Counted from the stretch's first letter, positions 13,458 to 22,918 are shown. The stretch: DNA of 39,907 nucleotides from Paraburkholderia tuberum STM678 (GCF_902833905.1 NZ_CADFGP010000060.1:1-39907), one strand, 5' to 3'. Numbers and translations: made by a program. The notes: generated from the letters alone by a model not told the origin.

Positions 13458-13867
13458 GTGCCCGCCCCGTTCGATCATCTGCTCAAAGGCAACGTGCTGT
13501 ATCGCCAGGGGCATGCGCGACAACGAGGCGGAATCGCTTGGCCCGCTCGCGCGCTTTGCCGACCAATACCCGTTCAACTTCATCAACGTCGGCCTCGTTC
13601 ATCTCGCGCTGCCGAACGCGCGCATCGATCATGGCCGCCGTCGCGATTACAGACCTGTCTATCGATTTTCTCGCGCATTTTTACGACGTGTCGTTCGGCT
13701 GCCACCTCGGCGAGCCGGGCCGCTGTCAGCGCGCGTACGATGCGTTGATAACGCGCTGGCGGCGCGTTCTACCCGCGGGCGTGATGATCGAGATCGAGCA
13801 CGAGGAGCTGGTCGACGCTTGCGAGGCGAACGGGCGTCGCATGCTCGCGCATTGCGGGCTCGAGTGA
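13458..13867 (+). pseudogene. TPR-sulfotransferase remnant with frameshifts
   Basis: Three frames in sequence give pieces of one protein family. First 'FDHLLKGNVLYRQG' (TPR-like), then 'FADQYPFNFINVGLVHLALPNARIDH', and after a shift near 13,640 'LSIDFLAHFYDVSFGCHLGEPGRCQRAYDALITRWRRVLPAG' split over two motifs, ending 'RRMLAHCGLE'. The order and wording match the sulfotransferase domain of TPR-sulfotransferase proteins (LIHLALPNARIIH; YDALM.HWR..LP). At least two frameshifts and loss of most TPRs and of the PAPS-binding N-terminus make it non-functional. Confidence 0.7.
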
Positions 13868-14036
13868 GACGAACGTTGCCTCGCATTTCGCGAGACGATG
13901 CGGAGTGTCAGTACCGCGAGTTCCGCACAGATGCGCCGACCGTTGTATCGAACGTCGATGCGGCGCTGGCAGCCGCGAGGCGAATTGCGTGAACCGCTAT
14001 GGGAAGGTCTCGGCCCGACCTGACGGCGGCCGACGC

Positions 14037-14288
14037 TCAACGCGCGATCACCGATACGTGATGCAGCCACGGGTACACGCCGGCAATGAACGCCGCGTAG
14101 ATCGCGGCCATCGTCACGCCGGCGGCCGTGCCCCAGATGTCGCGCGAGGCGGCGCCCTGGCGAAAATGCACAGGCAGTCCGACCACGACGTAGCCGATCA
14201 CGAAGAACAGGATGACCGCGCGCACCGGCGACAGATCGTGGCCGATGAATTCGAGCAACGCCGACAGGCTGAATTGCGACATGGACAT
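14037..14288 (-). CDS. Small inner-membrane protein
   Basis: An 83-residue protein with two hydrophobic helices: residues ~23-40 (AVILFFVIGYVVVGLPV) and ~57-75 (GVTMAAIYAAFIAGVYPWL). Candidate starts are GTG at 14300 and ATGs at 14288 and 14282; none has a strong ribosome-binding site, so the start is uncertain. No family is recognised. It stands alone between the sulfotransferase remnant and the DUF3820 gene. Confidence 0.55.
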   Translation of the reverse strand: MSMSQFSLSALLEFIGHDLSPVRAVILFFVIGYVVVGLPVHFRQGAASRDIWGTAAGVTMAAIYAAFIAGVYPWLHHVSVIAR

Positions 14289-14530
14289 GCAGGGAGTCAC
14301 GAAGGCGGGGGGATCGCACGGCGCCGGAACACATCGAAATCGTTCAGCGAATGACGACTGATCCGCTTCACTCTCGACGTTTCACAGCGCGACGACCTAT
14401 GCCGATTAAAGGCCACGCAAACGCGATCCGCAAGAAAAAACCTGTATGAATTTGTACTGTCCTACATTGCTTGCAGTTTGCCTGCGCCGCGACTTTCAGC
14501 CGGTCTGGCAACGCTTTCACGGCGACGGTC

Positions 14531-14758
14531 TCAACGCTCCAGGCGCTTCGGTTTGCGCAAGGGGCCGAGCAGCGGTTTCAAACCGTTGTGATCGATCTCG
14601 TGCATCAACGCGAGCAGACGGCCAATCTCGCCGGGCGGAAAGCCCTGGCTCGCGAACCAGTTCAGATAGTGGCCGGGCAGGTCGGCGATCACGCGGCCTT
14701 TATATTTCCCGTAGGGCATCACGCGCGTGACCAGCAATTCGAGGTGTTCGTGATTCAT
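14531..14758 (-). CDS. DUF3820 family protein
   Basis: A 75-residue protein. 'MPYGKYKGRVIADLPGHYLNWFASQGFPPGEIGRLL' (in two blocks, residues ~14-48) is the DUF3820 signature; family members are short and soluble, sometimes labelled putative quorum-sensing-regulated virulence factors from structural work in Pseudomonas. The ATG at 14758 is consistent with family length. It is a single gene, divergent from the aldo/keto reductase gene. Biochemical function unknown. Confidence 0.8.
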   Translation of the reverse strand: MNHEHLELLVTRVMPYGKYKGRVIADLPGHYLNWFASQGFPPGEIGRLLALMHEIDHNGLKPLLGPLRKPKRLER

Positions 14759-14926
14759 GGCAACGAGGTCATGATGAAACGCGCATCGAGAGCGCAAAGC
14801 GCGCAACGCGCAAGCACCAGGCGGCGCGCTGCAACGCATGGCCCCGCATTCTAGCCTTGCTGCAGGTAATGCGCCGGCGTGATAACGTCTGCGCTTTCCG
14901 TTCACCTCTTCAACAGGACAAGTTAG

Positions 14927-15979
14927 ATGGAATACCGCAGACTCGGCGACTCCGACGTGCAGGTTAGCCTGATTGGTCTCGGCACGATGACGTGGGGCGA
15001 GCAGAACACCGAGCAGGAAGCGCACGCGCAGATCGACTACGCGCTCGATCACGGCGTGAACCTGATCGACACCGCGGAAATGTATCCGGTGCCGCCGCGC
15101 GCCGAAACGCAAGGCTCGACGGAGCGCTACATCGGCACGTGGCTCGCGCAGCACCAGAGCGCGCGCGAGAAGATCGTGCTCGCCACCAAGATCGCGGGCC
15201 CCGCGCGTCAGCCGCACAATCCGCGTCATATTCGCGGCGAGGGCAACCAGTTCGATCGCAAGAACCTGACCGAGGCGCTCAACGGCAGCCTCGAACGTCT
15301 GCAAACGGACTACGTCGATCTGTATCAGCTGCACTGGCCCGATCGCAGCACGATGACGTTCGGCCGTCCGTCGTATCCGTGGGTCGACGACGCGTACACG
15401 GTGCCGATCGAGGAAACGCTGACGGTACTCGCCGAATTCGTGAAGGCTGGCAAGGTGCGCCATATCGGCGTGTCGAACGAAACGCCGTGGGGCGTCGCGC
15501 AGTTTCTGCGCGCGGCCGAAAGACTCGGCTTGCCGCGCATCGTCAGCATCCAGAATCCGTACAGCCTGTTGAACCGCACGTACGAAGTGGGTCTGTCCGA
15601 GTACGCGCATCGCGACAACATCGGTCTGCTCGCGTATTCACCGCTCGCGTTCGGCTGGCTGTCGGGCAAGTACGAAGGCGGCGCGCGTCCTGCCGGCGCG
15701 CGCATCACGCTGTTCGAGCGCTTCCAGCGCTATAGCAAGCCGCAAGCCGTGCAGGCGACCACGCGTTACGTCGAGCTCGCGAAGCGCCACGGCATGACCC
15801 CCGCGCAATTCGCGCTCGCGTTCGTCAATAGCCGGCCATTCGTGACCAGCAATCTGATCGGCGCGACCTCGCTCGAACAATTGAAGGAAAACATCGCCAG
15901 CGCGGACGTGAAGCTGTCGCCGGAAGTGCTGGCGGAAATCGACAGGCTGCACGAGCTGCAGCCGAATCCGGCGCCTTGA
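14927..15979 (+). CDS. tas: NADP(H)-dependent aldo/keto reductase, Tas-like
   Basis: A 350-residue (alpha/beta)8-barrel oxidoreductase of the Tas subgroup. The catalytic tetrad is visible: Asp48 ('NLIDTAEMYP'), Tyr53, Lys88 ('LATKIAG') and His136 ('LYQLHWPDR'). 'HIGVSNETPWGV' and 'LIGATSLEQLKENI' are the conserved cofactor-side loops. Tas-type enzymes reduce aldehydes or ketones; the true substrate is unknown, and E. coli tas was named for suppressing a tyrosine requirement. It is a single gene with its own upstream region (ACAGGACA about nine bases before the ATG). Confidence 0.9.
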   Translation: MEYRRLGDSDVQVSLIGLGTMTWGEQNTEQEAHAQIDYALDHGVNLIDTAEMYPVPPRAETQGSTERYIGTWLAQHQSAREKIVLATKIAGPARQPHNPRHIRGEGNQFDRKNLTEALNGSLERLQTDYVDLYQLHWPDRSTMTFGRPSYPWVDDAYTVPIEETLTVLAEFVKAGKVRHIGVSNETPWGVAQFLRAAERLGLPRIVSIQNPYSLLNRTYEVGLSEYAHRDNIGLLAYSPLAFGWLSGKYEGGARPAGARITLFERFQRYSKPQAVQATTRYVELAKRHGMTPAQFALAFVNSRPFVTSNLIGATSLEQLKENIASADVKLSPEVLAEIDRLHELQPNPAP

Positions 15980-16072
15980 TGTCGAGGTAAGCGCGACGCG
16001 CTTGCCGCGGTGGCCCCGGTCGATTGCCGGGGCGGCCGCAAGGCGCAGCGAATCACTTGGCGTCGGCCGAAC

Positions 16073-17497
16073 TCAACCCGCGGCCTTTGCCGTATCCACC
16101 GTCTCGCGCTTCGCCGCAAGCGGCGAGTTCTCGCCGAGATCCCAGAACAGTCCCGCCATCATCTGCAGGCCCTCGCGCACCACCGGAGCCAGAAGGTGCT
16201 CGTTCGGCGCATGCTGCGAGCAGGCCGGATAAGAATGCGGCACCCAGATCGTCGGCAGTCCGAGCGTGTCGGCGAATACCTCGTTCGGCAGCGTGCCGCC
16301 GAGATTCGGCAGCAGCGCGGTCTTCTTGCCGGTGGTCGCTTCGAGCGACGCGATCGCCCACGTGACCCACGGATCGTCGGGATCCAGCCGCGTGGCTGGC
16401 GCGCCGCGTTCGACGTCGATTTCGACCAGCTGAAAACCGTGCGCATCGAGATGCGCGCGCAGATGCTCGCCGAGGTTTTCCCAATCGGTGCCGACCACGA
16501 AACGCAACTGGCAGACCGCGAACGCCGACGGCGGAATCGCGTTGACCGGGTTCTCCGGATTGCCCGCCTTGAAGGCCAGCACTTCGAAGCTGTTCCAGCC
16601 GAACACGCGCTCGGGCGCGGAAAGACCCGGCTCGCCCCAGTTGTCATCGACGGTGGGGTCGCCCGGACCGTTGCCCACCGTGATGTCGGCAAGTGCGCGG
16701 CGCACGGTCTCGGGGATCGGCGGCGGACGCAGGCCGTCGACTGCGATCACGCCGCGCGCATCGAGGAGACTCGCGAGCGCGTTGGCGAGCACCGTCGCCG
16801 GATTGCGCAGCAAGCCGCCCCAGTTGCCCGAGTGATGCGCGCCGTCGCGCAGGTTCAGCGACAGCCTGAAATTGACCGCGCCGCGCGAGCCGAGAAACAC
16901 GGTCGGACGACGCGCTGCGAGACGCGGACCGTCGGAGGCGATCAGCACGTCGGCGGCGAGTTCGTCGCGATGCGCATGGCAGATCGCGTCGAGCCCCGGC
17001 GAGCCGGTTTCCTCACCCATCTCGATCAACAGCTTCGTGTTGAAGCCGAGTTTGCCGTCGCGCGCGGCGAGCGTGCTCGCGAGCGCGGCGAGGTTGATCG
17101 AGTGCTGGCCTTTGTTGTCGGCGGTGCCGCGACCGAACCAGCGCTCGCCTTCCACGGTCACCGCCCACGGCGTCAGCGGCGCGCGCCACTGGCTGTCGTA
17201 GCCGCGCACGACGTCGCCGTGGCCGTAGATCAGCACGGTCGGCAGATGATCGCCTTCGTGACGGTTGGCGATCAGGAACGGACCGAAGCCATCGACCGGG
17301 TTATCGACGATGCGCGTGCTGAAGCCGAGGCGCTCCGCTTCGGGCTGGATTTCGTCGGTCAGATAGGACAGCAGCAGTGCGCCGCGATCGCTTTCCTGGC
17401 TTTCGGTGCGAAAACCGACGCGACGGTTCAGATCGGCGAGAAAAGCGCCGGATTCGAAGTGCCGGGTGGCAAGCTCGATGGCCTGGTTGCGGCTCAT
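16073..17497 (-). CDS. M20 family metallopeptidase
   Basis: A 474-residue protein with the M20 dizinc ligands and catalytic residues: His93 and Asp95 in 'YGHGDVV', bridging Asp127 in 'GRGTADNKGQ', catalytic Glu162 and Glu163 in 'MGEETGSPG', Asp189 in 'ASDGPR' and the C-terminal His in 'SQHAPNEH'. The insert between the two halves is the usual dimerisation domain. M20 enzymes of this type hydrolyse dipeptides or N-acyl/N-carbamoyl amino acids; the substrate is not clear. GGAGA lies seven bases before the ATG. It is divergent from a LysR gene, which probably regulates it. Confidence 0.85.
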   Translation of the reverse strand: MSRNQAIELATRHFESGAFLADLNRRVGFRTESQESDRGALLLSYLTDEIQPEAERLGFSTRIVDNPVDGFGPFLIANRHEGDHLPTVLIYGHGDVVRGYDSQWRAPLTPWAVTVEGERWFGRGTADNKGQHSINLAALASTLAARDGKLGFNTKLLIEMGEETGSPGLDAICHAHRDELAADVLIASDGPRLAARRPTVFLGSRGAVNFRLSLNLRDGAHHSGNWGGLLRNPATVLANALASLLDARGVIAVDGLRPPPIPETVRRALADITVGNGPGDPTVDDNWGEPGLSAPERVFGWNSFEVLAFKAGNPENPVNAIPPSAFAVCQLRFVVGTDWENLGEHLRAHLDAHGFQLVEIDVERGAPATRLDPDDPWVTWAIASLEATTGKKTALLPNLGGTLPNEVFADTLGLPTIWVPHSYPACSQHAPNEHLLAPVVREGLQMMAGLFWDLGENSPLAAKRETVDTAKAAG

Positions 17498-17752
17498 GTC
17501 GATGTCTCCGATGCGGGGGATGGGTGAAGGGGCGGAGGGCCGCGAGGCTCGATGGCTCGATGCTCGGCGCGGCGTTCAGGCGAATCGTCTGCAACGTGAT
17601 TGCGACCGATTCTAGAAGCGCGCCATTTTTGTCACAATGATCATGTTTCGAAGCTTGCCTTGCCGGAAAAGCAAAGCGTCGCGCGTCGGCTTGAACCGCG
17701 GCACCCGCCCACCCATGGCACCGTTGCAACTGATTCGATCGAGGCGTCCAGG

Positions 17753-18736
17753 ATGGCACGTTCACTGCATGGCATCGCGTTGCGTTATTTCGTCGAAGTC
17801 GCGCGCGGCGGCTCGCTGAGCGACGCGTCCGAGCGGCTGCACGTCGCGGTATCGGCGATCAGCCGGCAAATCGTGCGGCTCGAAAGCGAGCTCGGCGTGA
17901 CGCTGTTCGAGCGGCGTCCGCGCGGCATGACGCTGTCCGAGGCCGGTGAGCGGCTGCTTGCGTACGCGCAACGCAGCCTGCTCGAAGCCGAGCACGTGAT
18001 GAAAGAGATTAGCGGCCTCGCGAGCTTGCACGGCAGCCGGATCAAGATCGCGACCGCCGAGGGTTTTGCGGTTGACTTCCTGCCCACCGCGATTGCGGAT
18101 TTCCGCGCCGAGCGCCCCGGCATCGATTTCACGCTGACCGTGATGTCGCCGGCCGACGCCACTCGCCACGTGCGCGACGGTGACGTCGATATCGCGCTGT
18201 CGTTCAGCCTCGCGCCGGAGAAGGGCGTGAAGGTCGAGCACACCGAACGCGCGCCGGTGTTCGTGCTGCTGCGCGCCGATCATCCCCTTGCGGCGCGCGC
18301 GAAACTGTCGCTCGCCGAGGTGAGTCGCTATCCGCTCGTGTTGTCGGAGACGGGCACCACGATTCGCCAGTTGATCGACATCACGTGCGCGCTCGAAGGC
18401 ATCCTCCTCGAGCCGGACCTGATCTGCAACAACAGCGGCGCGAGTTATCGCTACGCGCAGCGGTCCGGAGCGATCATGTTCACGGGGCTGCTGTCGGTGC
18501 GCGACCGCTATGCCGACGACGGCTTCGTCGTGATTCCGCTCACCGACCCGCAGATGCGCCAGCGCAGCATCCAGGTGCAGACGATGGCGGGGCGCGAGTT
18601 GCCCCCGTCGGTGCGCACGTTTCGCGACCATCTGATCGCGCGGATCGCGGATGCGAAGCCGGTCGGGGCGCAGGCGTCGAAGGTCGCCGGTGGACGCGGT
18701 AAACGTACGCCGCGGCGCCCGCGAGCCGATGCATGA
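17753..18736 (+). CDS. LysR-family regulator, divergent from M20 peptidase
   Basis: A 327-residue transcription factor. Residues ~5-65 form the winged helix-turn-helix ('SLSDASERLHVAVSAISRQI...LGVTLFERRPRGMTLSEAG'); residues ~92-300 form the periplasmic-binding-protein-like effector domain. The last ~20 residues are a basic tail ('GGRGKRTPRRPRADA'). The ATG at 17753 is preferred over earlier starts because the helix-turn-helix then begins at the usual distance. Divergent orientation from the M20 gene suggests control of that gene; the inducer is unknown. Confidence 0.85.
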   Translation: MARSLHGIALRYFVEVARGGSLSDASERLHVAVSAISRQIVRLESELGVTLFERRPRGMTLSEAGERLLAYAQRSLLEAEHVMKEISGLASLHGSRIKIATAEGFAVDFLPTAIADFRAERPGIDFTLTVMSPADATRHVRDGDVDIALSFSLAPEKGVKVEHTERAPVFVLLRADHPLAARAKLSLAEVSRYPLVLSETGTTIRQLIDITCALEGILLEPDLICNNSGASYRYAQRSGAIMFTGLLSVRDRYADDGFVVIPLTDPQMRQRSIQVQTMAGRELPPSVRTFRDHLIARIADAKPVGAQASKVAGGRGKRTPRRPRADA

Positions 18737-19016
18737 AATGCGACACATGCCGCGCACTAAGCGGCAAATGTTCTCCCGGAATCCGAATCACGACCTAAAC
18801 TGTGGTGGACGGCAAGGACGGCCCTGAGAAAACGACCCTGATGGTGCGCGCCACGATCAGGGCAAACGCGGAACAATGACAGTCGAACCGCGGATCTGCC
18901 GCCCAGCCCGCGATGCTGCAATGCACACAAGCGGCAATAGATGGACCCAAATAGAAACGCGGCGCGTCGTCCCGATGGCGCGTTGCCCACGACAGAGCGA
19001 TAGGACCAACACAGCC

Positions 19017-19439
19017 ATGGCGCAACAGAAAACCAATCCAAAACTCGAGCAGGCTCTCACGCGCGGTGATCTCGCGATCCGTCAGGCGAACTCGGCGCGG
19101 GCGACCGCCTTGTTGCGTGCGCTCGCCAAGATGATCGTCGATGCGTCGGCGACCATCGGCGTGGAAGCCTTCACGCTGATTCACGACGGCGACAAGATCT
19201 ACGATCCCGCCGATGGTCTATGGCCACAGGCGCTGCTGATTTCGCTCGACGGTCCGGTCGAGGACGCCGATCCCGACGAATTGCGCACGGTGCGGCTGAT
19301 CGCGGATGATCCGGTCACCGTGTTCCGGGTGGAATGGCAGCGCGCCGATGGCAAGATCGGGCGTCACGAGGGCGGCCCGTTCGCGACGGTCGCGTTCATC
19401 TCCGACGTCGACATTCCGTGGACCGATGACGAGGACTGA
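19017..19439 (+). CDS. Hypothetical protein
   Basis: A 140-residue acidic soluble protein; TAGGACC precedes the ATG by about ten bases. A helical N-terminal half ('LEQALTRGDLAIRQANSARATALLRALAKMIV') is followed by a beta-rich part with many Asp residues. No known domain, signal peptide or membrane segment is present. It faces the NodJ-like gene tail to tail and appears to be a single-gene unit. Function unknown. Confidence 0.7.
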   Translation: MAQQKTNPKLEQALTRGDLAIRQANSARATALLRALAKMIVDASATIGVEAFTLIHDGDKIYDPADGLWPQALLISLDGPVEDADPDELRTVRLIADDPVTVFRVEWQRADGKIGRHEGGPFATVAFISDVDIPWTDDED

Positions 19440-19531
19440 GCGCGCACAACGATAGCAAACACGCCGTGCGACGACCGACGCGGCGTCGTCTTGCGCGGGT
19501 GCAGGCGCAACGCGCCGCCCGCGCGCTCGGC

Positions 19532-20359
19532 TTACTTCATCATGCGACGCCGAAACAGGATCGCCGACACGATGAAGCCGCCGATCGCATAAGCGGCCAG
19601 CACGCTCACATGGAGCGCCGCGTGCTCCATCGGCCGACCGAGCATCGCCGGGCGCATCAGATCGACCGCATTGGCGAGGGGCAGCGCAGCAGTCACCGCT
19701 TGCGCGGCGCCGGGCAGTTGCGAGATCGGAAAGAACACGCCGGAGAGCAGCAGCATCGGCGTGAGCACGAGCGTCTGATAGAACATGAAAAAGTCGTATG
19801 ACGGCGCGAGCGCCGTCACGATCATCGCGAGGCTCGCGAACGCGAGACCGGCCAGCACGATGACCGGCAGCGCGAGCAGCATCGACGGAAAACTCGCATA
19901 GCCAAGCGCGCCCGCCACCAGCATGATCGCCACACCCGACAACACCGATTTGCTGGCGGCCCACACCACCTCGCCGAGCACGATATCGCCGAGCGTGAGC
20001 GGCGTATGCATGATCGCTTCCCACGTGCGCTGCACGTGCATGCGCGAAAAGCCCGAATACATCGACTCGAAGCTCGCCGACATCATCACGCTCGACGGCA
20101 CCGTGCCCGCCGCGAGGAACGAGATATACGACACGCCGTCGACGTGCCCGACCATCAGCCCGAGCCCGAGGCCGAGACCGAACAGATAGATCATCGGATC
20201 GGCGAAGTTGCCGAACATCGACGCGATCGCGAGCTTTTTCCACACCAGGTAATTGCGGCGCCACACCGCGATCCAGTTCGTGGCATTGGCGGGGAAGGCA
20301 CCGAACGGTTCTTGCGCCGATGGCGTGCCGTCGTGGGTTTCGTAAGTACGTGCGTCCAT
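19532..20359 (-). CDS. nodJ: ABC-2 type exporter permease, NodJ-like
   Basis: A 275-residue membrane protein with about six hydrophobic helices and the ABC-2 permease pattern ('PMIYLFGLGLGLGLMVG...YISFLAAGTV', 'LLLSGVFFPISQLP'). The ATG at 20359 gives the family's usual length. It follows its ATPase gene by 19 bases, so the two form one operon. The closest named relatives are NodJ proteins, which with NodI export lipo-chitooligosaccharide Nod factors in rhizobia. No nodABC genes are present here, and non-symbiotic beta-proteobacteria carry such pairs, so the cargo is more likely another molecule. Confidence 0.8.
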   Translation of the reverse strand: MDARTYETHDGTPSAQEPFGAFPANATNWIAVWRRNYLVWKKLAIASMFGNFADPMIYLFGLGLGLGLMVGHVDGVSYISFLAAGTVPSSVMMSASFESMYSGFSRMHVQRTWEAIMHTPLTLGDIVLGEVVWAASKSVLSGVAIMLVAGALGYASFPSMLLALPVIVLAGLAFASLAMIVTALAPSYDFFMFYQTLVLTPMLLLSGVFFPISQLPGAAQAVTAALPLANAVDLMRPAMLGRPMEHAALHVSVLAAYAIGGFIVSAILFRRRMMK

Positions 20360-20378
20360 CAAGTGTCTCGCTATGGGT

Positions 20379-21293
20379 TCAGTCCTGCATTTCGCGACCG
20401 GTGAGCCGCAGAAACACATCCTCGAGATTCGCCGGCCGATGCAGATAGCGCAAATCGGCGCGCTGCTTGAGGCGCATATGCACGGGCTGCGCGTCGCTCA
20501 GATAACAGAACAGCGTCTCGCCGCTGATCTCGGTGCGCTCGGCGAGCGGCGCGAGTTCGTCGCGCAACGCAAACGGATCGGGGCCGTAGATCTCGATCAC
20601 GTCGCAGCCGATTTCGGACTCGATCAACTCGCGCGGCGCGCCTTCGGCGATCTTGCGGCCTTCCTCGATCACGCACAGTCGATGACAGAGCCGTTCGGCT
20701 TCTTCCATGAAGTGCGTGGTCAGCAGAATGGTCTTGCCGCGCGCGAGCAGCGAGCGCAGCCGCTCCCAGATCAGATGGCGTGCTTGCGGATCGAGACCGG
20801 TGGTCGGCTCGTCCATGATCAGCACGTCGGGATCGTTGATCAGCGCGCGCGCGAGCGTGAGGCGCCGCTTCATGCCGCCCGACAGTTCGCTCACGCGCGC
20901 GTCCGCCTTGTTCTCGAGGCGAGCGAATTCGAGCAGACCCGGCACCGCCGCGCGACACTGCGCGGCGCTCATACCGAAGTAGCGACCGAATACGAGCAGA
21001 TTTTCGCGCACCGTGAAATCGGGATCGAGGTTGTCGAACTGCGGCACCACGCCGACGCGCGAGCGCGCGAGGCGCGCGCGGCCCGGGATCGGCTCGTCGC
21101 ACAGCCGGATCGCGCCGGCGTCGGGCGCCGCAATGCCGAGCAGCATGCGCAATGTCGTGGTCTTACCGGCGCCGTTGGGGCCGAGCAGCCCGAAGCATTC
21201 GCCGGTGTTCACATGAAACGACAATCCGTCGACGACCGTTTTTTCGCCGTAGCTTTTCCTGACCTGATGGAATTCGATGGGGGCGGTGGGCAT
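20379..21293 (-). CDS. nodI: ABC exporter ATP-binding protein, NodI-like
   Basis: A 304-residue DRA-type ATPase: Walker A 'GPNGAGKTT' (residues 38-46), signature 'LSGGMKRRL', Walker B 'VLIMDEPTTGLD' and switch His in 'LTTHFMEEAE'. The C-terminal ~80 residues are the regulatory extension typical of drug and polysaccharide exporters. The ATG at 21293 is supported by alignment of the N-terminal 'IEFHQVRKSYG'. It is coupled to the NodJ-like permease gene downstream. The name reflects similarity only. Confidence 0.85.
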   Translation of the reverse strand: MPTAPIEFHQVRKSYGEKTVVDGLSFHVNTGECFGLLGPNGAGKTTTLRMLLGIAAPDAGAIRLCDEPIPGRARLARSRVGVVPQFDNLDPDFTVRENLLVFGRYFGMSAAQCRAAVPGLLEFARLENKADARVSELSGGMKRRLTLARALINDPDVLIMDEPTTGLDPQARHLIWERLRSLLARGKTILLTTHFMEEAERLCHRLCVIEEGRKIAEGAPRELIESEIGCDVIEIYGPDPFALRDELAPLAERTEISGETLFCYLSDAQPVHMRLKQRADLRYLHRPANLEDVFLRLTGREMQD

Positions 21294-21714
21294 GGCTCGA
21301 GCAAGGCTCCGGAAAAAGACACAACGTACGCGCACGACACACAACATACCTGCGATGCACGCATTGCGCACGCGAAGCCGTTTACTCCAGGTATCGGATC
21401 GCTGATGCGAGCGGGTGTCCGGGAACGCATCATGCGTGGGGTGCGATGCGCTCGTCGGTGTCGATTGGCGCCGCTGATTGGCGGTGGCACGACTGGCACG
21501 TCAACCGGCCCGCAGTGTGTCGACGCAGCGTTCGCAAACGAAGTTTTGCATTGCGGCATACGCGTGCAAACGCTGCGTCGGGTCGCCCAACGCTTGTGCA
21601 GACTGGATCGGCATGCACCGAGTATGCACTTAGCGTTTTCCATCCCTTGCAAGCCGAATTGCGGCGCACCATGATTGATTCAGACCGCGCTTTCCGCGCG
21701 AATGGAGAAAACAG
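21294..21714. other. Intergenic region, divergent promoters expected
   Basis: It lies between the NodI-like gene (minus) and the universal stress protein gene (plus). No gene-like frame, repeat or clear hairpin is visible. Promoters for both flanking genes are expected here but I cannot place them with confidence. Confidence 0.4.
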
Positions 21715-22182
21715 ATGGCGAGCTACCAGAAAATCCTGTTGTGCTACGACGGCTCGCGCGAAGGCCGGAAAGCCCTGCGTTGCGGTGCCGATCTGGCGTT
21801 GGAACTGAAGGCAGAAACGCATCTGCTGTCGGTCGTCGACATGCGTTCGAGCATCGCGCAGAGCGCGGGCCTGTTGACGGACGTCGCCTGCAGCAGCTTC
21901 GAAAAAACGGCCCGCGAGATTCTGCAGGAGGGCGTGAACTGGCTGACCGAGCGAGGCGTGAGCGCGCAAGGGCATTTCGCATTCGGTCATCCGATCGACG
22001 AGATCGCCAATCTTGCCAACGAGTTGCAGGTCGACCTCGTGGTGGTGGGTCATCGCTGCCGGACTGGTTTGTCACGGTGGTGGATGGGGGCGGGCAACAC
22101 GCCGCTGCTCGACCGCGTGTCGTGCAGCATTCTGGTGGCGTGCTCGTCCGCGCAGGAGCAGCAGCAGGCGGCTGCGGCGTAA
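21715..22182 (+). CDS. Universal stress protein (UspA family)
   Basis: A 155-residue single-domain Usp protein. 'KILLCYDGSREGRKAL' (residues ~6-21) is the first strand and nucleotide-contact loop, and 'VDLVVVGHRCRTGLSRWW...TPLLDRVSCSILV' is the C-terminal block. The ATP-binding G-2x-G-9x-G(S/T) motif is altered, with Trp-Trp-Met-Gly-Ala-Gly in place of the usual spacing, so nucleotide binding is uncertain. Such proteins accumulate under stress or low oxygen. A single gene with 'GGAGAAAACAG' before the ATG. Confidence 0.85.
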   Translation: MASYQKILLCYDGSREGRKALRCGADLALELKAETHLLSVVDMRSSIAQSAGLLTDVACSSFEKTAREILQEGVNWLTERGVSAQGHFAFGHPIDEIANLANELQVDLVVVGHRCRTGLSRWWMGAGNTPLLDRVSCSILVACSSAQEQQQAAAA

Positions 22183-22300
22183 TGGGCTAGTGAGGGACGC
22201 GAAGCCGCGTGCCCCGTCATCTAGCCCAGATGTGAATAGACCCTGTCGCGTGGCCGGCCCCGATGGCCAGCCACGCATCCCATCCGGCCAGGCTTCGATC

Positions 22301-22918
22301 TCACTCGTTCAGATTGATCGCCGCGAGCTTCCACGTGACCAGACCTTCGCGACGAAAGATTGCCGAATAGTTCGCGTTACCTTCGCCACGCCGGTACGTG
22401 ACGACAAACTCGTTGAGACTGCGATAGCCGGCCGTGCTTTGACGCCCGGGCGGCGGTGCGCTTGCCTGCGTGGTGGTGTCGCCCGCGGCTGGTGCGGCCG
22501 GCGCTTCGCCGCCCGCGGCTGGCGGCGCGGACGGTTGCTCGCCCGGCGTGCCACGCGGCGGCATGCCGTTCAGCAGCGCCGCGACGCCGTCGGGTGTCGC
22601 ATAGGCATCGACGAGCGGGCCGATCAGCGTCACGCCGATCACCGCGCCGATCGTGGCCATCTTGTTGCCGGCATCCGCCTCGAGCCGGCGTGTCAGCATG
22701 GCGCCCACCTGTTGCTTCAGGCTATCGCGTAGCGCGGGAAAGTCCACGTATTGATTGACGGTTTGCACGTCACGCGCATCGGCGGCGCGTTTGAGATTGT
22801 TCACCGCGAGATACGGTGACGCATAAATAAAGCCCAGCGCGGCAATCACGATCACCACGATCAGCGTGATCAGCAGCGGCCGGGTGGCGCTGCCCTGTAT
22901 GCGTTTCCGAATTGTCAT
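22301..22918 (-). CDS. DUF2939 domain protein
   Basis: A 205-residue protein. The ATG at 22918 is preferred because TGGAGTC precedes it by nine bases. Residues ~12-33 form an N-terminal membrane anchor ('LLITLIVVIVIAALGFIYA'). The block 'ASPYLAVNNLKRAADARDVQTVNQYVDFPALRDSLKQQV' (two parts, residues ~33-75) is the hallmark of DUF2939. A Pro/Ala-rich linker (~125-155) precedes a C-terminal beta domain ('FVVTYRRGEG...WKLAAINL'). It is likely a periplasm-facing envelope protein; function unknown. Confidence 0.8.
   Translation of the reverse strand: MTIRKRIQGSATRPLLITLIVVIVIAALGFIYASPYLAVNNLKRAADARDVQTVNQYVDFPALRDSLKQQVGAMLTRRLEADAGNKMATIGAVIGVTLIGPLVDAYATPDGVAALLNGMPPRGTPGEQPSAPPAAGGEAPAAPAAGDTTTQASAPPPGRQSTAGYRSLNEFVVTYRRGEGNANYSAIFRREGLVTWKLAAINLNE

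Noticed and set aside
14440..14457. LexA-like sequence CTGTATGAATTTGTAC
   Set aside because: The second half is GTAC rather than ACAG, so it lacks the inverted CTG/CAG symmetry present at lexA and the SRAP gene.
16010..17527. A 505-codon open frame on the plus strand
   Set aside because: It is antisense to the M20 peptidase, which has all catalytic motifs; long open antisense frames are common in high-GC DNA with strong third-position bias.
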